From Eutreptiella sp. 'Long Island Sound 2002' (lineage: Eukaryota > Euglenozoa > Euglenophyceae > Eutreptiales > Eutreptiaceae), in NCBI GenBank assembly GCA_964036045.1, contig OZ038378.1, positions 173,180,946-173,244,945 on the forward strand: DNA of 64,000 bases. Reading direction: 5' to 3'. Each line of letters opens with the position of its first letter. Position 1 is the first letter of the stretch. Below, one piece after another: positions 11,157-21,996 of the stretch. The position numbers and the translations under genes were made by a program. Under the pieces are notes generated by a model that saw only the letters and a list, made by a program, of their open reading frames with translations, was not told the DNA's origin and did no database searches.

Positions 11157-13239
11157 CTTCAAGTTGATATCCCAGACCCCAACATAATTCGATGCCAATG
11201 AGTGAACATCCCCCGATTGCAGCTGAACATACTTACTCGCACCAATATCAATCTTCATGAAATGCAGTTTCACAACAACCACGTGTTTGCCCTGCACTGG
11301 TCGCAGGCGTGTGTTTCGTTCCAGGCATCTGGAAGGAATAAGAAAACAATTTTGACACCCTGGATTCAGGGGAGTAAGCTCCCATTCATTACCCCCCCCC
11401 CTTGCGAGCAACACTAAAGTTCCAAAAGTTGGCGGAAACAGCACCTGCTGTTGCTCTGACAAGGGCGTTGCTTTCGCAAGGGGGGGGGGGGGGGATGACG
11501 CTTTTTAGCAAAAGCAACTGTCTCAATGTTCTTAGTTGTGCCTCTTCTGATTGCAAGGTTCATATCCAAACACAGCTGCAGCAATGTTTGCCTGCGGGTG
11601 GCCATCAGACAGAAGGGGGGGCACCTGGGGCGGTGCATCCACCAAGCCGCTGTGTTAGCCCACCATTTCTCTCTCTGCATGGTGCCGGGCTGTGGCACCA
11701 ACACACACGGCAATAGTCTTCAATGCAGAGTGCAAACACTCTGCCATGGTGGAGGGGGGGGGGGGTATTGGGGACATGCGCGTGGGGGAGGGGGGGGGGG
11801 GGGCACAAGGCCTCGGTATCTGATTGTTTGCCTTTGGCGGCGCCTATTGGCCTCTCGCCACTGCTCATTCTGACCCTCTGTGGGCCCGAACGTGTTTTGG
11901 TTGTGTCAACGGAGCCCCGGGGGGGGGGGGGGGGGAGTGGTAACTAGAGGGTGCGTAACACCCACTGCCAAACCCAAACCATGCATACCTCAAGGTTTCT
12001 AGGTCCTGCCTCATTTCTTTCAGGGGGGGGGCTGACTCAAATTGTTCAACGCCAACAACTCAAGACAATTCTTGGAGTTTCTAGGTTTCTAGTTTCTGCC
12101 TCTGTCGGCACGTTTTTTCGTATGAGATCCAAGAGTTCTTGAGGTAATCTCAGCAACTCCGGGTCTTGTGATTGCGACGAAAGGTCCAACAGTGGAGCAG
12201 AGAAAGGAATGTTGTCCATGTCTGAAGTGACAAGAAGCATGTATGAGGTGTGGACAGGTTATTCCCTTTGACGAACAGAGCTGCTTTGGTCTGCTGTTGC
12301 AGAATGCCATGTTGTATGTCTACACAACATGGGTTGCACTCATGTGAGTCCCGTGCCACTCTGGTATTGTGAAGAGAGGATTTTGACCGCATGGGTTGCA
12401 CATGCATACATCTAGAGCCACCCTAGGCAGTATCCAAATATATGTTTGTTTCATTTTCTGCCACCATCCATATAAGGGTGACGCTGAGCAATGGGTATGC
12501 ACTCCCCAGGGATAAAAACATGGCTTTGGCGGTTCTATGGCACAGCGTATGAGCAAACAGACCGCAGCCATGCTTCATGGTTCTTCCGACCCACTCCAGT
12601 GTGTCTGGTAATTGTGGTCCCATGCTCTCCTTCTCAAGTACTACCATTTGTTGTGAATCTTGTTTCCTTCGAGCTATTGTTGTGTATCTGTATGTGAGTT
12701 GGTGTAGGGAGGGGATTTCGCAACAGATGGCGCACAACTCCACAGTCTGGTTTGATGGTAGCCAGGTGTGTGTCCCCTTGCCAAGGAGGTGGGGGTCAAC
12801 AACTGTTAGGGACTGGCCTCATTGCCCATTTTTGGCTTCTATTCACGTCAAAAATGAATGGTGTTTCCACGGGGGGAGGGGGGTCAAAAAAACGTTTCTG
12901 GTTTCGGGGCCATTGAATTCCCCATATCATTCTGAGCATTTTGAATAGGCACAACTGGCGTGAAATCATCGGACTTCAGCTGAAGTGTCCGCTCTTGTGC
13001 CCACCAATCATTTGAAGAAGCCAACTTACAGGCCCATTGGCAAAACTGCTGCGCATAGGTTGGAGGGTCTTGAAGAGGGGAGGGAGGTCCAGCAGCCCCT
13101 GCACGCAACCAGCCCCCGCGGTAGTGGGCCATCGTTTCGTTCAATGGCCGAGAGGTCCAAGTGAGATCTGCAGTGAACCATTTGTGTGTAGTCACCTCCG
13201 CTGAGCGTTCTCTGCCCACAAACAACGGGACTGCTTTGA
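11157..13239 (-). CDS. Three phase-compatible exons of an unrecognised gene (partial)
   Basis: I do not recognise this protein. The proposed exons are 13239-13030, 12221-12067 and 11291-11157. The first ends at a consensus donor (T|GTAAGT) with one base of a codon. The second starts after TTCAG with two bases, completing a Tyr codon and reading straight into MDNIPFSAPLLDLSS. The third starts after GTGCAG in phase 0 (GKHVVVVKLHFMKIDIGASK) and ends AAG|GTCC. The donor of the middle exon (ATT|GTCTTG) is weak. The combined segment is about 166 residues with no signal peptide, membrane segment or known motif. Possible further upstream exons on the same strand lie at 13.4-13.6, 13.75-13.95 and 14.1-14.5 kb but could not be joined. 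The downstream end was not found. Confidence 0.42.
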
Positions 13240-14898
13240 CTGTACAAGACATGTTGGGCCAGCTGACCCCTGTCCTTGACGCCCCGCAGATCCTCAGCGG
13301 TCATTGGGGCAGTGTACGGATGATGGTGACTGACCTGATGAAGCAGCAGCTGAGGCAAAGGCAGCAAGAAGGGCACAATACAGCGGAGGATGTCAGCATG
13401 TATGACATATCCCAGTTGCATTGCGGCTGGGTGAGCTGGCGATTGGGAGTATTGAATCTAACAGGGCTGAGCGACTGTATATTTGAGATTCCATCCCCAA
13501 CGAGGATGGCAGCGTGTTTGCTGTTCGTACAGCTTTGACATCTACACAGCGTGCTCTTGAGAGCAGACTTTCAATCAGTGCGACTCTGTGCGCGTTTGGA
13601 GTCACACGTTTTGGTTATGGGTTTCACACCTATTCATCCATTTGAAACATGGGGTGCACGCGAAGGCACACACAACCTCGCAGGTTCACATGCACAAAAA
13701 AAAAGACACGCTAATGAAGGTTGATCTGTTGACACCATCGCTTCAACACAGAGAGTATGGCCGCGGCACAACAAAGCGTGGCATTGTGCGGCTGTGGTAA
13801 GGGGAGGGTCGAGAAGCCTCATCAAGCTCCCTCCAGGCAGGGGTGAGGAATGACTTCAAACAACGTTGCTTCATTTGTGCTGCGTTGGAAGATCGGGGCA
13901 GTATGTCAAAGCGTTGGGGCTCAAGTGCAACCATAACCACAACCATAACACTCACAACCACAACCACGACAGCGACTACAATAAGACATGAATCTAGCGG
14001 TCATCAAATATGTTCACAGTTGTGCACCAATGTTCACATTTTTCATTTGTGGGACGCGAAGGATTCACAAAAACAAAAAAGTGGGTGTGTCACAAACTGA
14101 AAGTCTGCTGGAGGGATCAAGTAAATAAGTGGCATCAATTGACAGGCAAGCACCAACATTCTGCAGAAAACTTGTGGTTGCGGCATGCGGCAGCGCTTCC
14201 AGCTGTTGGTGGGAGGACATTTGTGGGGGCCGGATGTGTTGGCTCAGACTAGCGGGGCAGCCAAGTACATGTCTCCACGTGGTGAAGGACTGCGCAGACT
14301 GCACACATTCAACAAGTGAGTCAAGGGCAGCCCGCAATCCCTTTGCCCTCGATGTCGCCCCTTCAGAAACAGAGGCAGAAACAGAGGTCGGGGTGGCGCC
14401 GCTCAAAGGTAACTGTGCCTGTGGTCCGAGCCTCCAGTGCTTGCCCATGGTATTCTGCGGGGTCCCACAGTGGCAATCCAGGTTGGCCCTCCAGCGTCGC
14501 AATGGAGCAGTTCATAGTTCACAGTGCCCGACGCACACCCAACAGCACCCCACGCACAGGAAGGGCGCAGGACTGGCGCAACAGTCCGTTAGAGGCACGG
14601 GCAACACGGATCGACACGGTGGACATACGCAAAGCACAGGAGACGGCAAGTGTACGAGTCGAACAGCTTGTGAATGTGAAAATGGGTGTGGACTGTGGAC
14701 TGTGGACACTGCGGACAACGAGCATTGCGACTGCGGCAAAGGGGAACCTTCCCACGCCTGCGATTGGCACGGCAAGGACAAGAACTCGCCGAGAAGGGCG
14801 CTGGCACGGGCACCGACAAGGACTCGTCTCTGGTGAACGCCTGGTCGGGCTGCAGCCACGATACCAGTCAAAGAGGAGGAACGCATGTTTATCATGTC

Positions 14899-14936
<38 letters not shown>

Positions 14937-15179
14937 AGGGACACAAGGGGAAACTACACCAGCCATGAAACACAAATTGGGATTCACAGACTGCACCATG
15001 AAGCAATGCGGCCCAGTCGCATGGAGCCCTTGCCCTCTCCATTCGGCGTCCGGCACGGGTACCACTGACATCCGCAGCCTCCGGCACGTGGTTGCGCTCA
15101 CACCCGGGGATCTCCTGCAGTGCCCAAGGAACGGCGCAGGAGCAGCGCTGCCGTGGCCGGACCACCAGCCAAAACGGGG
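13240..15179. other. Uncertain region between the unrecognised gene and the F-box/LRR gene
   Basis: Protein-like open frames occur on the minus strand at 13,393-13,605, 13,743-13,967 and 14,065-14,502. They could be 5' exons of the gene at 11.2-13.2 kb. A plus-strand frame at 13,161-13,538 overlaps them. A (CA)n microsatellite lies at about 14,899-14,934. Confidence 0.35.
14899..14934. repeat. (CA)n microsatellite
   Basis: About 18 perfect CA dinucleotides. It is non-coding and lies between genes. Confidence 0.95.
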
Positions 15180-17321
15180 TCAGAATCGACAGTGATCAAT
15201 GGATGTCAAACCGAAATCCTCCTCAAAGAAATTGTGAACGCCATCAATGTCACACAAAGAAATCTGCAGCCGTCGCAGTGATCGGGAGCTCCTCAGCTGC
15301 GAGACAAGCGCCCGGGTGCGATCGGGGTCAAAGGGGTTGTCCCCAAGGTCCAGGAAAAGGGTGTGCAGTGCGACCGCATCCCTCAGCGCCGCCAGGGCCC
15401 GCAGTCCGGCAGCTCGGATCTGGGAGTGGCTGAGTCGAAGCGTGAGGGCACGCAGACCGGGCGCTACCTGCCGCGCCATGAGCGCCAGGACCGCCTTGTC
15501 GTCCAACGCGTTGCGGCAGAGCGCCAGCCGGAGGGTGCGCAGGCACGCCCACCGCTGCAGCGCCGCCACGGACTGCACCCCCGCCACGCCGATGCCGTTG
15601 CCCCTCAGACTTAGAGTCAGGGTACGCAATCCCGCGCCACCGTGGCCCTGCCCACTGACCGCGCTCCCCGCGCCCAGCGCCCCCACCAGCGCCTGCACGC
15701 CGTAGTCCCCGAGCCCATTGTCGGACAGGTCCAACGCAATGCTGCGCAGCGACGGCGTCCAGGTCAGCGCCCCCATCGCCTGAGCCCCCGCTCGCAAAAG
15801 CCGGTTCCCCCGCAGGTCCACCGCCAGCCGCCGCAAACGAGGGGCCTGCCTCAGCGCCACAAGCGCCTGCGCGCCGGCAGAGCCGATGCGGTTGCGCTCC
15901 AGCAGCAGCACGAGGGTGTGGAGTGCGGGCAGCGCGTGCAGCGACCCCAGCGCCTGCGCCCCCTCCGCCCCCACGGCGCAGGCGCGCAGGGCGAGGCGCA
16001 GCGCGCGCAGCGTCGTGGCCCCCGCCAGGGCCGCCAGGGCGCGCCCGCCCCCGGGGCCGAGGGGGTTGTGGCTGAGGTCGAGGGCGAGGGTCCGCAGGCC
16101 CAGGGCGCGGTCCCGCAGGCCCCCCAGCAGGTCCTCGACCGCGGCGGGCCCCAGGCCGTTGTGCGACACGTTGAGGGTCAGGGCGGTGAGGGACAGAGGG
16201 CGCGGCAGACCCGCGAAGGCGCGGGCGCCGCCGCGCTCCCCCACGCCGTTCATCGCGACGTCGAGGGTGAGTCGGCGTAGGTGGGGGCCCGCGGCCAGGG
16301 CCACGAGATGCCGCAGGCCCTCGTCCGTCACGCCGTTGCGCGTGAGCTGCAGCGTGAGGGTGCGCAGCCCCGGGACCTCCGCCAGGGCCCCAAGGGCCTC
16401 TGCCCCGGCGTCCCCCAGTTCCAGTTCGTCCAAGGACAGCGTCAGCGTGTGCAGCGCCGGCGCGTGCCGCAGCGCCGCCACCAGCGACCGCACGGCCAGG
16501 CCGTGCGGGTCGACACACCAGAAGGCCAAGGCCAGGGAGTGCAGCCGCCGGGCGTCCAACAGCGCGGCAAGATCCGGTGCAGCACCAACCGCGGCAAAGT
16601 GCACGTCGTGCACGTCAAGGCTGAGGGCTTGCAGGGCCGGGGCCTGACTCAGGGTCGCGAGGGCCGCGAACCCACTGGCCCGGATGCCGCGTGCGCACCA
16701 GAGGTCGATGGCCAGGCTGCGCAGCCGCGGGGCGTCACGCAGGGCCTGAAGAGCGCAGGCGCCGTCGTCCGTGATGCGTGAGGGCTCGCGAGGAATGCCA
16801 TGGCACAGGTCGCCGAAGAGCGGGGGGGGCGGGGGGGCGAGGCGGCCGCCGAAGTCCAGCGTGAGGCTCCGCAGCGCGGGGGCGCGCCTGAGCTCCGCGA
16901 GGGCCTGGACGCCCGCATCCCCGACGCACGTCCCCGACAGATGCAGGGCCAGGGTGTGCAGCGTCCCCACGTGCTGCAGGGCGGCGAGGGCTTGCGCCCC
17001 TCGGTCCCCCATTCGGGTGCCGTAGCCCAGCACCGTCAGGTCCGCCAGCCCTGGGACGTCCCGCAACGCCGCGAGCCCTGAGGCCTCACCGTCAGTCATA
17101 TGGGAACAGCAGAGGACCAGGTGGCGCACGGGGTGCTGCTGCAGTTGGCGCATCCGCTGTGCCAAGGTGTCCGCGTTGACGCGGCACAGCACGTGGCGTC
17201 TCCGGAGCCAGGCCCACAACTGCCCGCAGACGTGGCTGAGCTCCGCGGACTGTACGTAGTCGTGAATCTCCTGCCAAATCTCGTGGGGGAGAACGTCACA
17301 GATACCAACAGAATGAGACAT
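15180..17321 (-). CDS. F-box-like protein with RNI-type leucine-rich repeats, single exon
   Basis: An uninterrupted 713-codon frame from ATG 17321 to TGA. Residues about 9-48 (VLPHEIWQEIHDYV and the following Leu/Trp/Arg-rich stretch) resemble an F-box. The rest is some 18-20 leucine-rich repeats of 26-30 residues of the ribonuclease-inhibitor type, with repeated L-x-x-L-x-L-x-L-x-x-N-x-(I/L)-G and AGAQAL segments. The architecture predicts a substrate-recognition subunit of an SCF (Skp1-cullin-F-box) ubiquitin ligase, though the F-box is degenerate and this is inference. The gene has no intron while its neighbours are intron-rich, and it is strikingly GC-rich (roughly 70% by eye). An acceptor-like CTCGTGCAG lies 9 bp upstream of the ATG, so a 5'UTR intron is possible. 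An in-frame GTG four codons upstream is not needed. Confidence 0.87.
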   Translation of the reverse strand: MSHSVGICDVLPHEIWQEIHDYVQSAELSHVCGQLWAWLRRRHVLCRVNADTLAQRMRQLQQHPVRHLVLCCSHMTDGEASGLAALRDVPGLADLTVLGYGTRMGDRGAQALAALQHVGTLHTLALHLSGTCVGDAGVQALAELRRAPALRSLTLDFGGRLAPPPPPLFGDLCHGIPREPSRITDDGACALQALRDAPRLRSLAIDLWCARGIRASGFAALATLSQAPALQALSLDVHDVHFAAVGAAPDLAALLDARRLHSLALAFWCVDPHGLAVRSLVAALRHAPALHTLTLSLDELELGDAGAEALGALAEVPGLRTLTLQLTRNGVTDEGLRHLVALAAGPHLRRLTLDVAMNGVGERGGARAFAGLPRPLSLTALTLNVSHNGLGPAAVEDLLGGLRDRALGLRTLALDLSHNPLGPGGGRALAALAGATTLRALRLALRACAVGAEGAQALGSLHALPALHTLVLLLERNRIGSAGAQALVALRQAPRLRRLAVDLRGNRLLRAGAQAMGALTWTPSLRSIALDLSDNGLGDYGVQALVGALGAGSAVSGQGHGGAGLRTLTLSLRGNGIGVAGVQSVAALQRWACLRTLRLALCRNALDDKAVLALMARQVAPGLRALTLRLSHSQIRAAGLRALAALRDAVALHTLFLDLGDNPFDPDRTRALVSQLRSSRSLRRLQISLCDIDGVHNFFEEDFGLTSIDHCRF

Positions 17322-19186
17322 AGAGACCTGCACGAGTGGAGGAGCGTGGACAGAAGCAAATTGAGAGCCAAACTGTTCGGGAGCCCCTCCGCTGCACCCG
17401 CCGCTCCCGGAGGCCTCTCAGAGTGGGCGGAGATCAGGGCTTTGATGGAGGATTGACACACGACAATGGTGGGGGGGCCAGGCTGCATTTGCAAACATGA
17501 CGCCGAAAGAAAGTAATGGCCATTGCGACACAGACATTGCACTCTCACCTACGAGGCTGCACTCCCACTCCCATCCCTTATCCGCCCCCCACACTTGACC
17601 TCAACCAACCAGCTAGTCATACAAAGACATGGCACTGCACCCCCCCCCCTTTGTGAGAACAGCAGTAGAATTCCAAATTTTGACGGGTTTGCGCGCGGTG
17701 AGCAGACACATGACAGAAACCTTCATCCCCAAAATACCATCCGCAGCCCCAAATCACAGAAAAAACTGGATCTTCTTGGACAACAAGAAAAATGGAACCG
17801 CCAAATGCCGGGGTTCCAAAAGGTGCGAAAACAAAGAAGCCGATTAAGGTCCTGCACGCTGTGTGTACAGGGGTCGGCGCAGAAGCAGGACGTGGCAGAG
17901 CCACTGTGCCGACCCCCAAGCCTCACCCTTAGTGTACACAGCGCGAGAGAAGGACCCACGCCAAGGGCTCAGGTGTCTTCACTGTGGGCCCTACCGTGCC
18001 CCTTGCCCGGGGTCCCGATCCTCTTGAGGGCGCCAACGCTCTCCCCTTCCCCTCATCCCCTGGTGGCGTCACAGTGGCCGATCTGGCAAAGCCCAGAGCG
18101 AAGAGGCCGCATGCCGCAGCTGAGCGCTGACGCCCTTGTGCTGGTGCTCTGCCCGCTGTGTTGGCCCCCGCAACCCCCCGACCTTGCTTGGGCTTGCTGG
18201 GGGTGGAGAGCCCTAGCGATCCGGCTTGCACCAGTCGCTTGCCCCCTGCCGTGGGACGTCGGATTGCCGAGGGCTGGCTGGGGTCCCCTTGCCCCCCACC
18301 CTCTCTTGCGGGGCTGCCGGCTGGCTACCCCCCTGTGCCTCTGCCCCCCCCCGGTTGGAGGCTCCGCTTTTGGTGGCAACTGCAACGCCGTCGTGGTCGC
18401 CCCACACCCTGCCGGCTCCCGGCTAGCGGCGGTGGGGGGGCGGGGGTAGGAGGCCTATGCTTAGACTAGCCCGCTATGTTGCTCCTGAACTTATTGCGAC
18501 GCCCCGTGTGGCCCCACCCACCCACCTTGTCCCTTTTGTTGGCGCCCCTGAAGAGGCAGTCTCCTGAAGAGCACACAAGACACGGCACGAGGACTCCTGC
18601 TTGCCAAAAACAATTCTTCAAGAATACGCCCTAGCCCGACACACACCTCTGAATACTTCGCCAGTGCCGTGAGTCATACAAAGCACACGGTGCAAGTTTG
18701 AAACGTTGGGAGTCAAAATATGTGTGTCAGGAATGCAGAGTCTATTAGGATCCATGAAACCACCCTTACAACACCCATAGCGATCACATCCTCCCTCGGA
18801 TGGGTGTATCCGCCGTGCACCCCCCCCACTAGCTCTCGCACGCACGGCCCAACCCCTCATTCCCATGACAGCAGGCTCCGTTGCAGGGAAGCGGATAATT
18901 GGCCCCTGGGGTCTTGGGATTCATGGTGCTGACAATCAACGGTATCCATGTCCCCATCCTCAATGTTGACCACCAACATGGCATCCTGCCGGCGGGTGGC
19001 GGGCGTCCGCCACAAACTGGTCAGGTGTGCCGCCACACATCTAGCTCTCGCCGCACCTGTCTTTAGGACCTTCATCGCCCACAGTCTGACTCAATGCAGC
19101 ATTCAAGTCGACGGAGTTGTGCATCGGACGCCCAGTGCGGCTCCAAAGGAACACATGGCAACGGCAATGGAGGCCCGCTAAAGCGT
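17322..19186. other. Intergenic; dispersed repeat but no gene supported
   Basis: GC-rich, stop-poor sequence with open frames on both strands but no recognisable protein. It contains repeat R4 copy 1 (18,560-18,760). At about 18,925-19,010 there is a segment related to one near 30,310-30,400. Confidence 0.4.
18560..18760 (+). repeat. Dispersed repeat R4, copy 1
   Basis: Homologous to 29,524-29,715 in the same orientation. Shared blocks are GAAGAGCACA, CTTGCCAAAAACAA-TCTTC, AAGAATACGCC, GAATACTTCGCCAGTG and AGCACAC-G. Downstream both have a GCAGA-TCTA block. The copy at 29.6 kb has a better B-box-like GGTTCGAAC, so a tRNA-derived short interspersed element is possible. Confidence 0.65.
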
Positions 19187-21996
19187 TCACTAGTTGGCAC
19201 AGCGGTGGAAATGGACGCGCCGCCATTCCCCATTTTCACGTTGCCATACCCGTGTCTCCTCAAAAGTTGTGGTCCTCAGTTTCCCGTCAGAATCAATTGT
19301 CTGCGTCAACCACACGTAACTGACGACACCGGCATCGGCGCCCAGGAACCGCACTTGAGGCATTGAGATGGTGCTCCCCTTGGGCCCCTTGTTAAACTAG
19401 TACTTGTGGAACTGCAACCCTTCGATGAGGTGTCCCCGTGCCTCGCGCTCAAAGGCACTCAGTATAGGGTCGCACAGCCGCTGGTAGGTCTGCCAGTCAC
19501 TGGTGGCAATGGCCTCCAGCAGCTGTCGGTTCAGGCTGATAAGATGCTCCCGTTCCTCTTGCGACATTTCAGCCTGCGGTAAAAGGGTGCGCCTTCATTC
19601 CCTCACCAACAGTTGCTGCCTAATGCCATGCGGCTATCAATCTCCGGGAAATTTTTGGGGGAAACAAAGCTTCCATCTCACTGCCAATCAATCTCCGGAA
19701 AATTTTTGGGGGGAACAAAGCTGCCATCTCACTGCCAACCACCCTGAGGATAACAGCCAACAACCATCGTTGGCTAACCATGTTTTCACAGGGGATCAAT
19801 GGCGGTCACCTGTTGACTAGGTAACAATCACCTGCTGACCTGAAGGTTTTAGACTGTCCTTCACCAAACACAACAACAAGCCTGTCACTTAAGGCAACCC
19901 TTGTGTGGCGTGAGGATGTTGATGGTTGTTGAATCTTGAAATTTTCACTTCACATGAGGAAAATGTTATGCAAGTAAAAAACAATTGTAATATGGAACCA
20001 ATCTCCTCATCACATGGATTCCAAAAAATACTATTTCCAGTAGTTCTGGATTTTAGGGTCTAGGTTACGTCCAGGCTTATCCAGTCCGGCTGGGGCACAA
20101 AACCGCGACCAGGCCATACATCAAAAATGGTTGGAGATAACTTGATGGAAGATCCACGTGAGTAGTTTTTCACCATAATGTGAGACCCAATTTGTTGTAA
20201 TGTAATGCAAGCAATTTCAAAAGTATCAAGAAACCCCCAAAAAAGAAGCATAATGCGACTTTTTTTTTATTGCAATGCAAATATCAATTTTTTCTAACCG
20301 GTGCTATAGTTAGGAAAATGTCCAGGGTTTCTTGGTCCCCATGCCCAAAGACCAAAAAAAGTGTCTGCAGGCTGGGGTTGTAAAAAGACACAAGCAGTTC
20401 TCTTTTCCCCCCATCAATGCTGCTCGCTCAAGGTCATGCCATTTGGAAATTGGAAATGGTTGCCTTCCCCGCCCCCAAACGCATGCAAAAACCTCTCAAG
20501 AGCCACGGGCTGTGTGCGCTCCCTACAATCAACCTTACCCTTATCCCAACCCCTTCTTCTATTGCGTGGTAGTACGGGGCTTGCAACAGGTCATTTCAAG
20601 AAAGCTGAGTCAAAACAAAGAGCTCTGGTCACCCTGGTCACTCCTTCCCATTCCTCTGCAACCTTCAGGAGCCATCAAAAATCGTTGGCAACCCTGTCCA
20701 ACACCCTGAACACTCTGTAATCCCTTCAGCACTGTCAGCACTGCGCAGTCGAATTGTGGCCTCCAAGTAAAAAAAAAATCTGCCTCCAATCAGGGAATTG
20801 GGTTCAACCTAAGCACCTATATTAGTGGTCTTCAAATGAATCACTACGTACAAATGCAGAGCGGTAGTATGCTGCGCTTTGTTAAGCGGAGAGCCCCACA
20901 CATGTACATCTGGCATGTATACCTTGCTGGCAGAACGTCTCTGCAAACTTGCTTGGCTGCTTTTAACAGCGACTGTTGCCCAGAACACTATGTACAGATG
21001 TTCCAGACATCGACAAGACTCTGTACACGAACCTGCCGCATCCCGGCTGGGGATGTCGGTGGACGACTTATGCCACCAATACCATACATATCTTTGGTAT
21101 GGGCTCTTAATGTGTAAGAGAGGGCCTCAGATCAGAGAATGGGTGTATAACTGAAGCTCACCCTCAAGCAGCAGGGCACGTGCCTTATGCTGGAGAACAG
21201 TGGGCTGAGGGGCAACCCTGTGGCAACTGTGCATGTCTGGTGGGCACGCAAAGCCTTCTTTGCGGGTCTGAAATCGAGTGGTCGGCCAAACAGCAAATTG
21301 CCAACCCAAATTTTGACTGGGATTACAACGAAGCACATTGCCAAATGCTACAGCATGAGCCACATGTAGTGCAATCTGTGTGGGGCAGGCCATGCACTGT
21401 TCCCTGCCTCGGTGATAACCACAAACGCCATCATCTGGTGCAACAGATGCCAATGATTGCACCCGAAAGGGCAGAGTGGTTATTCATTGACAGCATACGC
21501 TAAGAGAGGGCGTCGCACTTCAGAGTGGGTAAGCGAGACATGGGCCATGTTGGCTTGTGGTACGCGTGAATGGGAGCAGGGAGGGGGGGGGGGGGGCTGC
21601 ATACTATTCACGAGGATGGCCGCACAACGGTTGTGCTCCAGGATAGTATGCCCGTAGACCGGTCAACCCGGTTTTGAGGCTATTTGACGCCCTATTTTTC
21701 TTCCTCAATGCTGTCAATAACAATGATATTGCTTCACAATGGTATAGCATGAATGGCGATGCTGTCATATTGTCTGTTGGAGAATATTGAACCAACCACT
21801 GCGTGCACAATGTTCTGTTGATCACCTGAAAACGATTGGGTGCCATGGCAGCGTCAGACGTGGGCGACGGTGTACCATGGGCGACAGTGGGGCCTGTGGG
21901 GACAGTGGGGACAGTGGGGCCTGCAACGTCTGTGACACCACGACCGACGGCATTGTCCTCAATCAGCACGCGTGTCGACGAGCGGTCCTCCGACAT
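19187..21996 (-). CDS. Stand-alone CaMKII association (hub) domain protein, interrupted by an in-frame TAG
   Basis: Exon 1 is 21996-21826 (57 codons). It starts MSEDRSSTRVLIEDN, is Thr/Pro-rich and ends TTTCAG|GTGATC. Exon 2 starts at 19573 after ACCGCAG, in phase 0. It encodes a full CaMKII_AD/SnoaL-fold hub domain: LLEAIATSDWQTYQRLCDP, then FEREARGHLIEGLQFHKY, then TAG, then FNKGPKGSTIS, GVVSYVWLTQTIDSDGKL, FEETRVWQRENGEW and RVHFHRCAN. The domain ends in tandem stops TAG-TGA (19192-19187). The internal TAG (19399-19397) replaces the Tyr of the conserved H-R-F-Y-F-E-N segment. All flanking codons are intact and the frame is kept for 68 codons after it. No kinase domain lies upstream, since the next gene on this strand ends at 23,071. 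In CaMKII this domain oligomerises the kinase; stand-alone forms may oligomerise alone. If the TAG is real and terminates translation, the hub is truncated after about half its length. Confidence 0.85.
19397..19399 (-). other. In-frame TAG inside the CaMKII hub domain
   Basis: Read on the minus strand the codons are CAC AAG TAC TAG TTT AAC AAG. The TAG falls at a position that is Tyr in animal CaMKII, so a single base change from TAC or TAT explains it. No GT-AG intron of multiple-of-three length can remove it. Confidence 0.9.
19625..19745. repeat. Two tandem units of about 57 bp
   Basis: The unit contains AATCTCCGG, AAATTTTTGGGG, AACAAAGCT and CCATCTCACTGCCAA and occurs twice in direct succession. 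It lies in the intron of the CaMKII hub gene, just upstream of exon 2. Confidence 0.85.

Noticed and set aside
13161-13538. Plus-strand open frame that reads like protein (QDMLGQLTPVLDAPQILSGH).
   Set aside because: It is antisense to a minus-strand exon supported by a GTAAGT donor and matching phase. I found no flanking splice sites or partner exon on the plus strand, so I treat it as a shadow, with some doubt.
19397-19399. TAG reassigned to an amino acid throughout this genome.
   Set aside because: Hundreds of codons in other confident genes lack any in-frame TAG. Kept only as a low-probability alternative.
19385-19400. A 16-nt GT...AG segment that would splice out the TAG of the CaMKII hub gene.
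   Set aside because: Its length is not a multiple of three, so removal breaks the downstream frame. It is also far below the other introns in size.
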